From contig NZ_JALBWV010000034.1 of assembly GCF_022678645.1 (NCBI RefSeq), forward strand, positions 1 to 64,000: a stretch of 64,000 bases of DNA. The letters are read 5' to 3'. This document shows positions 16,208 through 24,543 of the stretch, piece after piece (the stretch's first letter is position 1; every line of letters begins with the position of its first letter). Source of the DNA: Saccharopolyspora soli. GTDB taxonomy: Bacteria; Actinomycetota; Actinomycetes; Mycobacteriales; Pseudonocardiaceae. Under the pieces are notes generated by a model. The model did no database searches. It was not told the origin of the DNA and saw nothing but the letters and a program-made list of their open reading frames with translations. A program made the translations under genes and the position numbers.

Positions 16208-17035
16208 ATGAAGGTCAAGAGTGCCTCCGTTGCGGTAGCTGCCGCGCTCGGCATCGCCGTGTTCGCCACCGGCTGTGCCGCTCAACCAGGACAAAGCACC
16301 GCAACGCCGACCTACCAGCCGGCCGCGCAAGGCGCGCCAGCGCCTGCGAAACCGACCGTCGTCCTGGTGCCCGGAGCTTTCGAGGACGCGTCCGCCTGGA
16401 ACAAGGTCACCAGAGAGCTGCAAGCCGAGGGTTTCCCAGTCGTCGCCCCGGCGGTCCCGCTGCGCGGCGTCGAATCGGATACCGCCGCGGTCGAAGGGGT
16501 TGTCGACGCCATCCGGGGGCCGAAGATTCTGGTGGGGCACTCGTACGGTGGTCTGCTGGTCAGTGCGCTGGCGACCAAGACGACCGACGTGACAGCGCTG
16601 GTCTACGTCGCGGCGTTCATTCCGGAGGTGGGTGAAACCGCGGGGCAGCTGAATGCGCAGTTCCCAGGATCCCTGATCGGCCCGGCGACTACCCACACGA
16701 TCAGCGGACCAGCGGGTGACGACCTCTACGTGAACGTGGAGAGCTTCCGCGAACTGTTCGCCGCCGGTGCTCCGGCGGCCGACGCGGCCGTGGACGCGGC
16801 TGGACAACGACCGATCCTTGCTGCGGCCTTCGAGGAGAAGGTCACCGGCGCCGCGCCCGCGAACATTCGCAAGTACGCCATCGTGGCAACCGAAGACAAG
16901 GCGATCCCGCCAGCAGCGGAACGTTTCCAAGCACAGCGCGCTGGTGCCGTGATCACCGAAGTGCGCTCGCCCCACGCGGTGGCCGCAACCAATCCGAAGG
17001 CAGTCGTCGACGTCATCGAGCAAGCGGCAGGGTGA
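16208..17035 (+). CDS. Alpha/beta hydrolase lipoprotein
   Basis: A 275-residue protein with a lipoprotein signal (lipobox FATGC) and Pro/Ala linker, then an alpha/beta-hydrolase domain: VVLVPGAFEDASAW, the nucleophile elbow VGHSYGGLL, and a late His in SPHAVAATNP. This is the pattern of the small esterase-like AB_hydrolase_6 group. The start is placed at ATG 16208 because GAGAAGG lies at 16198-16204; the upstream TTG is less likely. It follows the coupled hydrolase/lipoprotein pair by 86 bp in the same direction, making a run of three surface lipoproteins. Confidence 0.82.
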   Translation: MKVKSASVAVAAALGIAVFATGCAAQPGQSTATPTYQPAAQGAPAPAKPTVVLVPGAFEDASAWNKVTRELQAEGFPVVAPAVPLRGVESDTAAVEGVVDAIRGPKILVGHSYGGLLVSALATKTTDVTALVYVAAFIPEVGETAGQLNAQFPGSLIGPATTHTISGPAGDDLYVNVESFRELFAAGAPAADAAVDAAGQRPILAAAFEEKVTGAAPANIRKYAIVATEDKAIPPAAERFQAQRAGAVITEVRSPHAVAATNPKAVVDVIEQAAG

Positions 17036-17199
17036 TCGCCGTCGGCGCGGACGCGGCCCGCTGGCGCGAGGTTCTGGTGGCCCCGGCTAGCATGACGAGG
17101 CGCGCTGGCTGGCGACGTTCCCGGCAAGGATTCGCCCGTGTGGCAAGGCGATCTGTCAGTTAGACGCGCACGAATTCCGACACCCCTCTTTGGAGCACC

Positions 17200-18330
17200 A
17201 TGCGCATTCTGCTGTCCGGCACTCCGGCATACGGCCACTTGCTCCCCCTCGGGCCCCTGTCGCGGGAGGCCCGCGCGGCTGGCCACGAGGTCGCCTTGCT
17301 GACCAGCGGTGGGATGGAGGGCGCCGTCGGGCCCGATCTGCCCGTCCTGCCCGCCGGTCCCATGCCCGACGTGCTGTTCGCCGAAGTCGCGCGTCGGACC
17401 GGCGGAGCCGACCCGGCGTCCGATCCCGATCCCGAGTCGGTTGCCGAGTTCTTCGCTGGCACGCGAGTCGACCTGAGCAGCGCGGAAGCTCTCGACGCGG
17501 CCGAGGCGTGGAAACCGGATTTGATCGTCGCGGAACGTTTTGATTGCGTGGGTCCGCTGGTCGCGGCTCAGCTGGGCGTGCCGTGGAACGTCTTGAGCAT
17601 CGGGCCGAGCACTCCCGACGAGTTTTTCCAGGCCATGCACCGAACCGTCGCGTCGCGGTACGCCGACCGCGGGCTGACGCCCACACCGCCCTCGGCCTTC
17701 CTCGACCCGTGCCCGCCGTCGTTGCAGCCCGATGGGTGGCAGCCGCCGGAAAATCGCATCGCGCTGCGTCCTGAGCCCCATCGCATCGACGGAGAACCGT
17801 GGAACGTTCCGGACTTCGGCGGGCGTGCTGATCGGCCGCTGGTTCTGCTCACCCTGGGTACCGTTTTCACCGATGTCGGTGTGCTGCGAGCCGTCCTGGC
17901 ATCCCTGGAGGCCGTGGACGTCAACGTCATCGCGACGCTGGGCCCAGATGGTGACCCCGAGGCCGTCGACGTCGACCGCAGCTGGGTGCGGATGGTCGGC
18001 TTCGTCGCCCTGGAACGGCTGCTTGAGGGAGTGAGCATCGTGGTTGCCGCCGGTGGGTCGGGCACCGTGCTGGCCTCGTTGAGCCGCGGACTGCCGATGG
18101 TGGTGTTGCCCCAGGGAGCCGACCAGGGGATCAACGGCGAGCGCGTCGAGGCGGCTGGCGCCGCTGTGGTGATCCAGGAAGCCGCTCAGGTCGGCGCGGC
18201 CGTCGCCCGGGTGCTCCGCGATGACTCGTTCCGTGCTCGGGCCGGAGTCCTCGCGGACGAGATCGCCGCGATGGAACCCGCCGCACGTGTCGTGCAGCGA
18301 CTTGTCAGTCAAGTCTCGAACAGGGGCTGA
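17200..18330 (+). CDS. GT1-family glycosyltransferase (macrolide-type)
   Basis: A 376-residue GT-B glycosyltransferase related to those that glycosylate antibiotics and other small molecules. The N-terminus MRILLSGTPAYGHLLPLGPL contains the acceptor-side His of the family. The C-terminal nucleotide-sugar domain has LTLGTVF and VAAGGSGTVLASLSRGLPMVVLPQGADQ. The usual HGGSGT donor motif reads AGGSGT, so a His contact is lost. It is not inside a recognisable biosynthetic cluster; self-protection by glycosylating a toxic small molecule is possible. GGAG precedes the ATG. Confidence 0.82.
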   Translation: MRILLSGTPAYGHLLPLGPLSREARAAGHEVALLTSGGMEGAVGPDLPVLPAGPMPDVLFAEVARRTGGADPASDPDPESVAEFFAGTRVDLSSAEALDAAEAWKPDLIVAERFDCVGPLVAAQLGVPWNVLSIGPSTPDEFFQAMHRTVASRYADRGLTPTPPSAFLDPCPPSLQPDGWQPPENRIALRPEPHRIDGEPWNVPDFGGRADRPLVLLTLGTVFTDVGVLRAVLASLEAVDVNVIATLGPDGDPEAVDVDRSWVRMVGFVALERLLEGVSIVVAAGGSGTVLASLSRGLPMVVLPQGADQGINGERVEAAGAAVVIQEAAQVGAAVARVLRDDSFRARAGVLADEIAAMEPAARVVQRLVSQVSNRG

Positions 18331-18450
18331 ACGCTGGACGGTCCTTTTAGGACTCCGGTGCTGCGTGGCCAAGATGGTTGGTCGCGGCGGCCCCGGAGAC
18401 CGGCTCGGCCGGATTCGGTCGCTGGTCGGGAGACCCCGATGTGGGGAGCG

Positions 18451-19368
18451 TCAGCTGGGGTGGGGTTCGCCCCGCGCCCGGTAATGGGTCGGTGGGTGGC
18501 CGGTGATCCGCTTGAAGGCGTTGCTGAACGCCGCCTCCGACCCGTATCCGAATTCGCCCGCGATGGACGCGATCGTCCGGTCCGTGGCACGCACTGCGCG
18601 GATCGCGGACTGCATTCGCCAGCGCGCCAGGTATTCCAACGGCGGCACGCCGACCAATGTCTTGAACCGCATCGCAAAGGTGCTTCTGGACATGCCTGCT
18701 GCGGACGCCAGGTCGGCCACCGTCCACCGGTATTCGGGTTTCCGGTGGATCAACGCCAGTGCGGCGCCGATGTTCTCGTCGTTCAACGCACCGAGCCAGC
18801 CGAGCTGGATGTCCGACGCCAACAAGGTCCGAAGTATCTGCACGAACAGGATCAGGGTGAGCTGTTCGCGCATGGTCGCCGACCCAGGAGTGTCGGTAGC
18901 GGTCTCGTCGGCGAGCAACTGCAGGATCGGGCGCAGGACTTGCGCGCGGTGGCTGTCGGACGCGATGCGCACGCTCGGTGGCAGGCAGTCGAGCATCAAC
19001 GCGGCCGCAGTGGAGTCGAAGGTCACCGCTCCGCCCGCCAACACTGTCCGCCCGGGAGCGTCGGGCGTGGTGTTGTAGTACACCGTGTCGGGGTAGACGC
19101 CGTCGAACGCCGCTTGGCCGTCGGAAGGCACCAGGTCCAGGTCGGAGGCGCAGACGTACGGTCGGCCGCTGGCGAGCAGGTAGCAGTCCCCGGTTAGCAG
19201 GTGGATGGGCTCGTCACCGCTGAGCCAGAACTCCCCGGCCAACACCGCGCCCACCTTGACGTGGTGGTGGCCTTCGAACCGCAGCGCCCACTGCCCGGCG
19301 GCCTCGAACCGGGACGGCTCCGCCGCGCGGATGTCCAGCAGCGCGAGCATTTCGGAAAGCGGGTCCAC
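18451..19368 (-). CDS. AraC family regulator with cupin sensor domain
   Basis: A 305-residue regulator: N-terminal Cupin_6-type domain (about 1-190, with FEGHHHVKVGAVLAGEFWL and LTGDCYLLASGRPYVC) and a C-terminal double HTH (about 200-300, WTVADLASAAGMSRSTFAMRFK and IASIAGEFGYGSEAAFSNAFK). I set the start at GTG 19368 because GGAGGA precedes it; upstream open sequence has no other support. It is divergent from the aldo/keto reductase gene with 102 bp between starts and is the likely regulator of that gene. Confidence 0.88.
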   Translation of the reverse strand: MDPLSEMLALLDIRAAEPSRFEAAGQWALRFEGHHHVKVGAVLAGEFWLSGDEPIHLLTGDCYLLASGRPYVCASDLDLVPSDGQAAFDGVYPDTVYYNTTPDAPGRTVLAGGAVTFDSTAAALMLDCLPPSVRIASDSHRAQVLRPILQLLADETATDTPGSATMREQLTLILFVQILRTLLASDIQLGWLGALNDENIGAALALIHRKPEYRWTVADLASAAGMSRSTFAMRFKTLVGVPPLEYLARWRMQSAIRAVRATDRTIASIAGEFGYGSEAAFSNAFKRITGHPPTHYRARGEPHPS

Positions 19369-19470
19369 GCGGTCCTCCGGACGATCGAGCAAGCATTCCG
19401 GACACTCGATTATGGATTGTCCCCGCGACCGGCCATAGCGTCGTGGCAGCACATCCAGAAAGGGACAAAA

Positions 19471-20487
19471 GTGAAGTTCTCCCAGCTCGGCAACACCGGC
19501 GTGTACGTCTCCCGCATCGCACTGGGCACGATGACCTTCGGTGGCTCGGGCGCCCCGCCGTGGAACATCATCGGCGCACTGGACGTCGCAGCCGCGGACC
19601 GGCTGGTGGGAATCGCGCTGGACCAGGGCGTGAACCTGGTGGACACCGCCGACATGTACGCCGACGGCGAAGCGGAGTCGATGCTCGGCGAGATCCTCAA
19701 GTCCCGCCGGGACGACGTCCTGCTGGCCACCAAGGTGATCGGCCGGATGGGGCCCGGCCCCAACGACGCGGGCCTGTCGAGACTGCACGTGACGAAGGCG
19801 CTGGAGGACAGCCTCCGTCGGCTGCGGACCGACCACATCGACCTGTACCAGCTCCACAACTTCGACCCGGTCACGCCGATCGCCGAGACGCTGTCCGCAT
19901 TGGACGATGCCGTGCGCCAGGGCAAGGTCCGCTACATCGGCGTCTCCAACTTCGCGGCATGGCAGATGTCCCAAGCTCTCGGCGTATCCGATTTGCGGAA
20001 TTTCCCCCGGTTCGTGGCGTCGCAGTCGTACTACTCGCTCGTCGGCCGGGACATCGAGGCCGAGATCGTGCCGATGCTGACCGCGGAGCAGCTCGGCCTG
20101 CTGGTCTACAGTCCGCTGGCCGGTGGCCTGCTCTCCGGCAAGTTCGACCGGTCCGGCACCACCGATGAGGATGCCCGCCGGGCCAAGGCGGCGATCCCAC
20201 CGGTCGACGTGGACCGCGCGTTCGACATCATCGACGCCTTGCGCGAGATCGCGGGCCGCCACGATGCGACCGTGGCGCAAGTGGCCCTGGCCTGGGTACT
20301 GGCCAAGCCTGCGGTGACCAGCGTGATCGTCGGGGCCAGGCGCCCGGAGCAGCTGACCGGAAACCTCGGCGCGTTGGACACCGAGCTGACCGCGCAGGAC
20401 CTCGAAGAACTCGACGGGTTGAGCCGTCCCGCGCCCACCTATCCGGGCTGGATGCAGGCCGACCTGAGCTGGCGCTACCCGGCCTGA
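19471..20487 (+). CDS. Aldo/keto reductase
   Basis: A 338-residue NADPH-dependent oxidoreductase of the AKR superfamily. The tetrad can be seen as Asp and Tyr in VDTADMYADG, Lys in LLATKVIG and His in LYQLHNF. The cofactor loop SVIVGARRPEQLTGNLGAL is typical of the AKR11/YajO-like group. The GTG start at 19471 has AGAAAGGG upstream. The gene is divergent from a cupin/AraC regulator. Substrates of this group are varied aldehydes and ketones. Confidence 0.9.
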   Translation: MKFSQLGNTGVYVSRIALGTMTFGGSGAPPWNIIGALDVAAADRLVGIALDQGVNLVDTADMYADGEAESMLGEILKSRRDDVLLATKVIGRMGPGPNDAGLSRLHVTKALEDSLRRLRTDHIDLYQLHNFDPVTPIAETLSALDDAVRQGKVRYIGVSNFAAWQMSQALGVSDLRNFPRFVASQSYYSLVGRDIEAEIVPMLTAEQLGLLVYSPLAGGLLSGKFDRSGTTDEDARRAKAAIPPVDVDRAFDIIDALREIAGRHDATVAQVALAWVLAKPAVTSVIVGARRPEQLTGNLGALDTELTAQDLEELDGLSRPAPTYPGWMQADLSWRYPA

Positions 20488-20576
20488 CCAGCACCACGAC
20501 GCCGATCCGGTCGCCGCCGTTGGCGTTGGCACCGTCGTCGCGTCCGGTGTTCCGGTCGAGGCTTTACGCTCGGGCT

Positions 20577-21155
20577 GTGCGATGGGCGTTGGCGGAGTGG
20601 ACGGTGCTGGCTGTGCTGCGGGAAGAGTCGAGGCATGGCTTCGCCATCGCGGCGCTGACCGCGTCGGGCGGGCCGCTGGGGCAGGTCTGGCAGATTCCCC
20701 GGCCGGTGATCTACCGCGCCTTGGGCCGGTTGGAGGCCGCCGGTCTGATCGAGCCGTTGGCGGTTGAGACCGGTGCGGGGCCACAGCGGACGGTTTACGG
20801 GTTGACCGACAGCGGCCGCGCAGCGGTCGACGAGTGGTTGCGGCAACCCAGCGAGCACGTCCGGCAGCTGCGCTCGGACCTGCTGATGAAGTTGGCGTTG
20901 CTGGACCGACGCGGGCTCGATCCGCGGGGTTTGCTACGGGCCCAACGGGCGGTGCTGGAGCCGATCGTGGCGGCGATGGCGGCCGAACGCGAGCGGCGGG
21001 AGGGCTTCGACGCGGTCTTGTTGGCCTGGCGGCACAGGAGTGCCAGCGCGGCACTGCAGTTCGTCGACGAGCTGATCGCCGAGGAACCTGGCGGGGTTGG
21101 GGGAGGCGCTCATGCTGACCGTCCGGCACGGCGTCGAAGCCAGGACGGTGGTTGA
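20577..21155 (+). CDS. PadR family transcriptional regulator
   Basis: A 192-residue PadR regulator. The winged HTH spans about residues 3-80 (LAEWTVLAVLREESRHGFAIA, VIYRALGRLEAAGLIEPL, YGLTDSGRAAVDEWL), followed by a helical C-terminal dimerisation domain rich in Arg/Glu. I place the start at GTG 20577. There is no ribosome site, but a -10-like TACGCT lies at 20565-20570, so the message may be leaderless; the frame is open further upstream. The 3' end overlaps the convergent HTH gene by 46 bp. Confidence 0.82.
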   Translation: MRWALAEWTVLAVLREESRHGFAIAALTASGGPLGQVWQIPRPVIYRALGRLEAAGLIEPLAVETGAGPQRTVYGLTDSGRAAVDEWLRQPSEHVRQLRSDLLMKLALLDRRGLDPRGLLRAQRAVLEPIVAAMAAERERREGFDAVLLAWRHRSASAALQFVDELIAEEPGGVGGGAHADRPARRRSQDGG

Positions 21156-21589
21156 TCGCACTCGGTCGCGATCTGCCGCCAGCTCAGCCCGGCCGCACGC
21201 CGATCAGCGAGGTAGGCGTCGACATCTGGGAACCCGAACCGGTTTGCCACGGCGGCAGCGTGCGAGGCACAGCGCCGTCGGGAGGTCGCGTGGGCCACTT
21301 TGACCAGGCCGTGGCGGTCCAGCGCCGTCTCCACCGCACTGCGGCTGAACCCCACTTCGACGGCGATGGCCCGCACGGACTGGTGCCGCAGCAGATGGCG
21401 GTCGGTGAGGTAGCCGCGCACGTCGGCGAAGCCGAGCCCGCGGATCACCGGCAGCCAGCGTGCGTCGAAACGTCGGTTCGATGCGGCCTGGCGGGCTGCT
21501 TCCGCGGCGTGCGGATCGACGGTGGCCAGGTGGCGGCACAGCCAGTCCTTGTGCAGACCGGCTTCGCGGCTGATCGCGGCCAGACTCAT
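21110..21589 (-). CDS. Two-repeat helix-turn-helix protein, function unknown
   Basis: A 159-residue Ala/Arg-rich protein with an internal duplication. One unit reads LGFADVRGYLTDR...SVRAIAVEVGFSRSAVETAL, the second FGFPDVDAYLADR...SWRQIATECDQPPSWL. Each unit ends in a homeodomain-like HTH, and a third HTH-like segment lies at the N-terminus (MSLAAISREAGLHKDWL). It probably binds DNA, perhaps as a partner of a mobile element or as a regulator. I prefer ATG 21589, although the ribosome site is weak. A 19-bp inverted repeat shared with the PadR-like gene at 22711 lies 23 nt upstream. I do not know a named family for it. Confidence 0.58.
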   Translation of the reverse strand: MSLAAISREAGLHKDWLCRHLATVDPHAAEAARQAASNRRFDARWLPVIRGLGFADVRGYLTDRHLLRHQSVRAIAVEVGFSRSAVETALDRHGLVKVAHATSRRRCASHAAAVANRFGFPDVDAYLADRRAAGLSWRQIATECDQPPSWLRRRAGRSA

Positions 21590-21611
21590 CCCGGTGGCCG
21601 TCCGCCGAGGG

Positions 21612-21630
21612 CTAGTCGCTCTGAGACTAG
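21612..21630 (-). promoter_or_regulatory. Candidate operator, copy 1 (TAGTC-N7-GACTA)
   Basis: On the minus strand this reads CTAGTCTCAGAGCGACTAG. It lies 23 nt before the start of the two-repeat HTH gene. It matches copy 2 (22734-22752) at 16 of 19 positions and has the same orientation and distance to its gene. Confidence 0.6.
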
Positions 21631-21660
21631 AGGAGTGGCGGGACCGGGTAAAGCTCAAAT

Positions 21661-21687
21661 GCGGATCAAATGGTGATACTGATCCGC
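21661..21687. promoter_or_regulatory. Inverted repeat with GATCCG motif
   Basis: GCGGATCA (21661-21668) pairs with TGATCCGC (21680-21687) around 11 nt. Two more TGATCCG copies follow near 21699 and 21711. It lies about 100 bp upstream of the gene at 21787 and could be an operator for it. No function is known. Confidence 0.3.
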
Positions 21688-21786
21688 GAATGAGGATGTG
21701 ATCCGGGTTTTGATCCGTACCTGCGGAGTTCAGATGGCACCTGATGGAGGATGTTGCAGTGCTCCTATCCGATCTAGCGTGAAGTC

Positions 21787-22299
21787 ATGGAGAGCTCGCC
21801 GTTGCCTTCGCAGGCCCCTGGCAGCCGTCGGGTTGAGATCCCAGCGCCGCGGCCACCGCTGCGGCCCGGCGAAGTGCTGGTCACCGGTGACATCGTCCAG
21901 GACCGGACGGTGCTGACCGCGGATTTGCACGCCCAGGCGGAAGAAGCGGTCAACGTCCGCTACATCACCCGCCACGTGCAAGAGGTCCACCGCGTCCAGG
22001 GGGTGCCCCTGCATCGCGTGTTGGCCGAGGTCAGACTGCGAACCGACGACCACCGCAAGAAGGACCACCTCAGCTTCGCGGTCGTCGCGCGTTCCGAAGA
22101 CGGTTACCAGGTGGTGCTGTCGTGGGCCGAGATCGCCCCCGACCTCGGTGCATGCGCGGCGCTGCTGGCGACCCGCTACAACGGGCAGATCCTCACCCGT
22201 CCCACGCTGGTCGTGCCCCACGACGGACACGCCAACCGCTACGTCCGGAACATCTGCTGCCTTCAACTGTCCAGAGTGGACCCGGAGTCGGCGTCCTGA
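21787..22299 (+). CDS. Stand-alone molybdopterin-oxidoreductase-like domain protein
   Basis: A 170-residue protein. The C-terminal half (LSFAVVARSEDGYQVVLSWAEI, LLATRYNGQIL, LVVPHDGHANRYVRNICCLQL) resembles the sulfite-oxidase-type molybdopterin-binding domain as found in short actinomycete proteins, where the SWAEI and final V-P-D segments recur. It is about half the size of a full MoCo domain, so cofactor binding is doubtful. There is no signal peptide. The gene lies alone between two minus-strand regulators. Confidence 0.65.
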   Translation: MESSPLPSQAPGSRRVEIPAPRPPLRPGEVLVTGDIVQDRTVLTADLHAQAEEAVNVRYITRHVQEVHRVQGVPLHRVLAEVRLRTDDHRKKDHLSFAVVARSEDGYQVVLSWAEIAPDLGACAALLATRYNGQILTRPTLVVPHDGHANRYVRNICCLQLSRVDPESAS

Positions 22300-22384
22300 C
22301 GGCCGAGGTGGTGGTTGGCGCTGGCGACTGACCTCGCGGCGGCCTCGGCCGTCGGCGAGCAACTGCGGTCTCGGTAGCAGTGGG

Positions 22385-22711
22385 TCATTCCCGGAGGATC
22401 GGATCCGGCCCGAGCGATGTCTGCGATCCGGTTTCCACCCCAGGTCGGTAGGTCGCCAACAACCTCCGAGCGCCCTTCGCGCCATGCGGGGTCAGCAGGT
22501 AGAAGCGGCGACGGGCGCGGTCCCGGTTCTGCCACGTTCCCGTGAGCCAACCAGTCTCCTCAAGGTGGTCGAGGATTGCGTGCACCGTAGGTCCGGATCG
22601 CATCGCCGCTTCCACCACCTCCCACGCGTGCGGCCGAACGTCCTGGTGAAACGCGCGGTCGAGCACTTCCAGAACGTCGAGCAGGGGTTCCGTCGCGGGT
22701 CTCCGCCACAT
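22385..22711 (-). CDS. Small PadR-like winged-helix regulator
   Basis: A 108-residue winged-helix protein of PadR/MarR type: MRSGPTVHAILDHLEETGWLTGTW and a basic wing RDRARRRFYLLTPHGAKGARRLL. There is no C-terminal dimer domain, as in PadR subfamily 2. The start is placed at ATG 22711 because GAGGAGG lies immediately upstream. A 19-bp inverted repeat 23 nt before this ATG is a likely autoregulatory site and recurs upstream of the HTH gene at 21589. Confidence 0.82.
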   Translation of the reverse strand: MWRRPATEPLLDVLEVLDRAFHQDVRPHAWEVVEAAMRSGPTVHAILDHLEETGWLTGTWQNRDRARRRFYLLTPHGAKGARRLLATYRPGVETGSQTSLGPDPILRE

Positions 22712-22733
22712 CAGCGCCTCCTCACGCCACCAT

Positions 22734-22752
22734 CTAGTCACACTGAGACTAC
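22734..22752 (-). promoter_or_regulatory. Candidate PadR operator, copy 2 (TAGTC-N7-GACTA)
   Basis: On the minus strand this reads GTAGTCTCAGTGTGACTAG. It sits just upstream of the PadR-like gene at the position of an autoregulatory site. It shares 16 of 19 bases with copy 1 at 21612-21630. Confidence 0.65.
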
Positions 22753-22854
22753 TGTAACTAAGGCAGCCACCCAGAACGATCGGCGTGTCCGAGTGGGGCC
22801 GATTTACACTGCGTGGTGATGGGGCGCACCGGGAGCGGGTGGAGGAGCCAAGTC

Positions 22855-23721
22855 ATGGTGGTGGACCACGTCAGCCACTCGTTCCCGCCTGGCTACGACT
22901 CGGTCCGTCTCGTCTCAGCATCGCTTCGGTCCCACCACTTCCGCCCTCACGCCCACGCCGAGTACGCGATCGCCGTCGTAGAGCGAGGTGTGGAGGCCGT
23001 TCGCTACCGCGGTTCGACCGAGTACGCGCCTACCGGCAGCCTGTTGTTGCTGGACGCCGAGGTCCTGCACGCTGGCCGTCCGGGCGCGGAGGAGGGCTGG
23101 GACTACCGGGTCTTCTACGTTGCGCCGTCCCTGCTGCGGGAGATCACCTCGAAACGGGCCGAAACACCAGGTCCCGCACCCAGTTTCGCGGAACCGGTGC
23201 GCAACGATCCGCGTCTCGCACAACGACTCAGCCGAGTCCACCGACTCATGCAAACCCCGCTTGCGGATCGGCTTGAGGTGCAGGAGCAATTCTACGATGC
23301 CCTCGCAGAGCTGCTAGCCCGTCACACCGCTAGCAGTCCTCCGCCAACGGACAAGCCGGACGAGCAGCTGGCGATGGTTCGCCAGGTACGCGAATTCCTC
23401 GCTGCGGACCTGCATCACACGCCCAGCCTCGACGACCTCGCGACCGAAGTGAGCCTCTCCCGTTTCGGGCTCCTGCGCGCCTTTCAGCGGGCCACCGGGC
23501 TGACACCGCACGGATTCCTAATCCAGCTCCGGCTGCGCAAGGCCCAGGACCTGCTGTCCGCGGGCCACACCGTCGCCGACGCGGCCGCGGCCAGCGGCTT
23601 CTCCGACCAAAGCCACCTCCACCGGCACTTCCGCGCCACGTTCGGCGCTCCACCGGGCCGGTTCGCACGACGACGCCAAATCTGCAACGACGTACAAGCC
23701 ACACCGCCACCGCGTTCCTAA
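22855..23721 (+). CDS. AraC family transcriptional regulator
   Basis: A 288-residue AraC regulator. The N-terminal AraC-type cupin (about 1-150) has the HxHxEY pattern FRPHAHAEYAIAVV and GSLLLLDAEVLHAGRP. The C-terminal double HTH (about 185-280) has PSLDDLATEVSLSRFGLLRAF and VADAAAASGFSDQSHLHRHF, ending in the FGAPPGRF family motif. I chose ATG 22855 because GGAGGAG lies eight bases upstream; in-frame GTG/ATG codons at 22813-22819 follow a -10-like TACACT and could start a leaderless message. The isochorismatase-like gene follows by 37 bp, so the two may be cotranscribed. Confidence 0.88.
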   Translation: MVVDHVSHSFPPGYDSVRLVSASLRSHHFRPHAHAEYAIAVVERGVEAVRYRGSTEYAPTGSLLLLDAEVLHAGRPGAEEGWDYRVFYVAPSLLREITSKRAETPGPAPSFAEPVRNDPRLAQRLSRVHRLMQTPLADRLEVQEQFYDALAELLARHTASSPPPTDKPDEQLAMVRQVREFLAADLHHTPSLDDLATEVSLSRFGLLRAFQRATGLTPHGFLIQLRLRKAQDLLSAGHTVADAAAASGFSDQSHLHRHFRATFGAPPGRFARRRQICNDVQATPPPRS

Positions 23722-23758
23722 CCTCTGGCGCAGATCCATCGTCGCGCCGGAGGCATCC

Positions 23759-24418
23759 ATGGATGAACACACTCGCCCCGAGTTCGATCGCAGCGCGCTG
23801 CTGACCATCGACATGCAACGGGATTTCCTCTCCGAAAGCCCGCACGGAATCCCTGGAACCACCAAGGTGCTGCCCGCCGTCCGGCGGCTGGTCCGGGCTT
23901 TCCGGGATGCTGGCAGCCCGATCGTCCACGTGGTGCGGCTCTACTTGCCCGATGCCAGCAACGTCGATGTCTGCCGACGATCACTGGTCGCAGCCGGTGC
24001 CGAGATCGTCCGGCCGCACTCCACCGGCTCGCTGCTCGCCGACGGGCTGGCGCCCGAGGGCGCACCGCCGCTGGCCGCCGACGCACTCCTAGCCGGAACT
24101 GTCCAGGCGATCGGGCCCCACGAACACGTTCTGTACAAGCCCCGGTGGGGTGCTTTCTACCGCACCCAACTGGAACAGCACCTGCTCGCCCGCGGCGTGA
24201 CCACCCTCGTCGTCACCGGCGCGAACTACCCGAACTGCCCCCGCGCCGCGATCATCGGCGCGTCCGAACGCGACTTCCGCGTCGTCGCGGTCGACGACGC
24301 CCTGTCGCAGTGGACCGACAACGCCACCGCAGAACTCGCCGGAATCGGTGTCGTCCCACTGTCCACGGTAGACGTCATCGCCTCCCTGGTCGCGGGTACC
24401 CGAACAAGTTCATGCTGA
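23759..24418 (+). CDS. Isochorismatase-like cysteine hydrolase
   Basis: A 219-residue cysteine hydrolase of the isochorismatase/nicotinamidase fold. The triad is visible: Asp in LLTIDMQRDF, Lys in VLYKPRWGAFY and Cys in NYPNCPRAAI. The cis-peptide VTGAN(Y) segment precedes the Cys. It lacks the ArCP domain of siderophore isochorismatases. Relatives hydrolyse amides, ureas or similar C-N bonds. GGAGG is placed before the ATG. It lies directly after an AraC regulator and is closed by the hairpin at 24444-24489. Confidence 0.85.
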   Translation: MDEHTRPEFDRSALLTIDMQRDFLSESPHGIPGTTKVLPAVRRLVRAFRDAGSPIVHVVRLYLPDASNVDVCRRSLVAAGAEIVRPHSTGSLLADGLAPEGAPPLAADALLAGTVQAIGPHEHVLYKPRWGAFYRTQLEQHLLARGVTTLVVTGANYPNCPRAAIIGASERDFRVVAVDDALSQWTDNATAELAGIGVVPLSTVDVIASLVAGTRTSSC

Positions 24419-24443
24419 GCGGCAGATTGAGCGAATTTTCCGA

Positions 24444-24489
24444 GTGAAGGGCACCTTCGACCGGCATAGTCGGTCAAAGGTGCCTTCAC
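24444..24489. terminator. Hairpin after the isochorismatase-like gene
   Basis: GTGAAGG...CACCTT...GACCG pairs with CGGTC...AAGGTG...CCTTCAC with one bulge and one mismatch, giving a stem of about 19 bp. It is placed between two genes read in the same direction. Confidence 0.65.
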
Positions 24490-24543
24490 TGGCTTAACTA
24501 GCGGGGATATTCGATGGCGGATCGAGCATCCGGTTGAGACGCT

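Noticed and set aside
19369-21129. An N-terminal extension of the AraC gene through the aldo/keto reductase region
   Set aside because: A GGAGGA-preceded GTG at 19368 starts a normal-length AraC protein, and the extension is antisense to the reductase gene.
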